Positions 63,101-64,000 of a stretch of DNA of 64,000 nt are shown piece after piece. The DNA comes from Trichodelitschia bisporula (lineage: Eukaryota; Ascomycota; Dothideomycetes; Phaeotrichales; Phaeotrichaceae): the NCBI GenBank assembly GCA_010356995.1, contig ML996699.1, positions 754,416-818,415 of the forward strand, read 5' to 3'. How positions within the stretch are numbered: the stretch's first letter is position 1; each line of letters starts with the position of its first letter. Both the position numbers and the translations under genes were made by a program. The notes beneath the pieces are model-generated. The model saw only the letters and a program-made list of their open reading frames with translations. It searched no databases and was not told where the DNA came from.

Positions 63101-64000
63101 GGACATGTACGTGGGCCATCACCAGGGCCCTACACGGGATACAGCTCTCGGGAAATAAAGTACTTTTTTCAATGCACATTACATGAGTGCCCCGCATGTT
63201 CAGACTTGGAAGTAGCGTAGGTGCGTGGCTGCGGCGGGAGTCTTCAAATTGAAAGGGGCCTGGAGGAGCTGCATACGGGGAAAAGTCTTGCAAACTTTGT
63301 GGCCCTTACCGGTTGGCATTCCTTCGGGTGTTCAGGGTCAACTTCAAAGCACAAGTCACTCGTGGTGCTGATGAATAAAGTAAGTTCTATGTTATCTCAG
63401 TTGGGGACTCAGACCGCTGCAGGGGGGGTATCAACCAATCAAAATATTTAGGGCTACCGCGGAAGTGGTCTGAGCAAATCTTGTATGATTGGACGTCGAA
63501 ATCAGCCCTCTCCCAAAACTTCAACTATAGATTGCAAGTTAACTACAATTGTGAGCCCTTAGCTACCTCAAATTTTAAATAGAGTTAAATTAGGAATTTA
63601 AAATGATACTAGTTACATTGCTATAGCCCTCGAGGAAAATATTCGATCTAAGCTCAAAGTCTCAAAACCTACTTATATGATTGGGCCTCGAACTGAACCT
63701 CTACCGACTACTTCTAGTCTATCGTCATCACCACAACTCCGATCGCTTTTAAATTTAGTAGAGGGTGTCATGGCTCATGGTCGGTAGGATGCCTGAAGCC
63801 ACGACTGATCGTCAGGGTCGCTTGCACCACCACTGTGGCTGTGGCTGTGTGGCTAGTGCGGGCTAGCGCCTCGCTTAGCCCCACACCCCCCCACCGTGGT
63901 TGTGTTTGGCTTTGCCATCCTCTTCCTCTCTTTCCTCTGCATCTGATATTTACAATCATCCATCTGCATCCAGAGCTTTGTGCACACTTGCAGTGACCGT
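60193..64000. other. Gene-free AT-richer region
   Basis: 3.8 kb with stops in all frames and no recognisable gene, promoter or RNA. Base composition is visibly richer in A/T than the rest of the window. Small internal repeats: CTAGAACTACACCCC / CTAGAACCACACCCC (62110, 62131) and a phrase around TATGATTGG(A/G)C(G/C)TCGAA (63485, 63677). A ten-C run occurs at about 62836-62845. It looks like old, decayed repeat DNA; Met10's 3' end is at the left. Confidence 0.6.
62932..63130. mobile_element. TA-flanked palindromic MITE-like element
   Basis: Two imperfect inverted arms, 62932-63007 and 63056-63130, separated by ~48 bp. The arms share, in opposite orientation, the series GGCCCA(G/C)GTACA, CCAGGTACTCGT and TTTCCGCTAT(A/C)ATG(A/G)ACCA. 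The element starts after TA (62930-62931) and ends before TA (63131-63132), as expected for elements mobilised by Tc1/mariner/pogo-type transposases. The left arm also contains three CCCAGGTAC repeats (62936, 62947 and 62960). It has no coding capacity. Confidence 0.65.

Noticed and set aside
1-64000. tRNA, rRNA or CRISPR features
   Set aside because: Scanning by eye for T-loop GGTTCRA patterns with matching arms, rRNA cores and regularly spaced repeats gave nothing convincing; the only regular arrays are simple tandem repeats.

Overview
This window is a stretch of a filamentous-ascomycete type genome (Pezizomycotina is my inference; I cannot assign a class). The reasons are short spliceosomal introns (mostly 40-80 nt, GT...CTRAC...YAG), a compact mix of both strands, and a core gene set with fungal architectures: Enp2, Med13, Scp160, Lsb5, capping protein alpha, mitochondrial bL33, an ABC-F ATPase, phosphoglycerate dehydrogenase, two-domain glyoxalase I and the Met10 sulfite reductase subunit. 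Exon coordinates were worked out by hand; where I give a full exon chain, the exon lengths sum to a multiple of three.

Layout. 1-1.0 kb: end of an unresolved gene. 1.0-15.6 kb: housekeeping block (Enp2 -, Med13 +, Scp160 -, Cue2-like Smr protein -) with a (GTTCATC)n array broken by a 10-N assembly gap. 16.2-21.0 kb: accessory patch of decaying multi-copy genes: a six-repeat CxCG/PVSF gene with two in-frame stops, duplicated leader introns and modules, retropepsin-like DTGS fragments, and pieces of the membrane-protein family found intact at 39.5 kb. 22.5-26.3 kb: aldehyde dehydrogenase, a frameshifted DUF1996 gene, and a doubtful secreted protein. 26.6-36.9 kb: Lsb5-like, a conserved protein with a repeated SDQD motif, a large disordered conserved protein, capping protein alpha with a 19-nt micro-exon, and a tiny Sin3-like PAH-only protein. 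37.9-42 kb: a 39-residue eight-cysteine metallothionein-like gene with its own TATA box and 5'UTR intron, then the multi-pass membrane protein whose last coding segment is repeated twice more downstream. 42.3-60.2 kb: MFS transporter, bL33m, an ABC-F gene whose first intron holds a fold-back pair of Ty3/gypsy reverse-transcriptase fragments, a zinc-finger-like protein, Ser3, Glo1, a roadblock-like protein, a small mitochondrial-type protein and Met10. 60.2-64 kb: AT-richer gene-free sequence with a TA-flanked palindromic MITE-like element.

Functional links are those of the families: ribosome biogenesis and translation (Enp2, Scp160, Cue2-like, bL33m, ABC-F), transcription (Med13, PAH protein), actin and endocytosis (capping protein, Lsb5), serine and sulfur metabolism (Ser3, Met10), and detoxification or metal handling (Glo1, ALDH, MFS, metallothionein-like). 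I see no biosynthetic cluster. The most unusual material is the 16-21 kb decay patch, the terminal-segment triplication at 41.5-42 kb, the retroelement-filled intron at 45.9-46.4 kb, and the two miniature genes (PAH-only and metallothionein-like).
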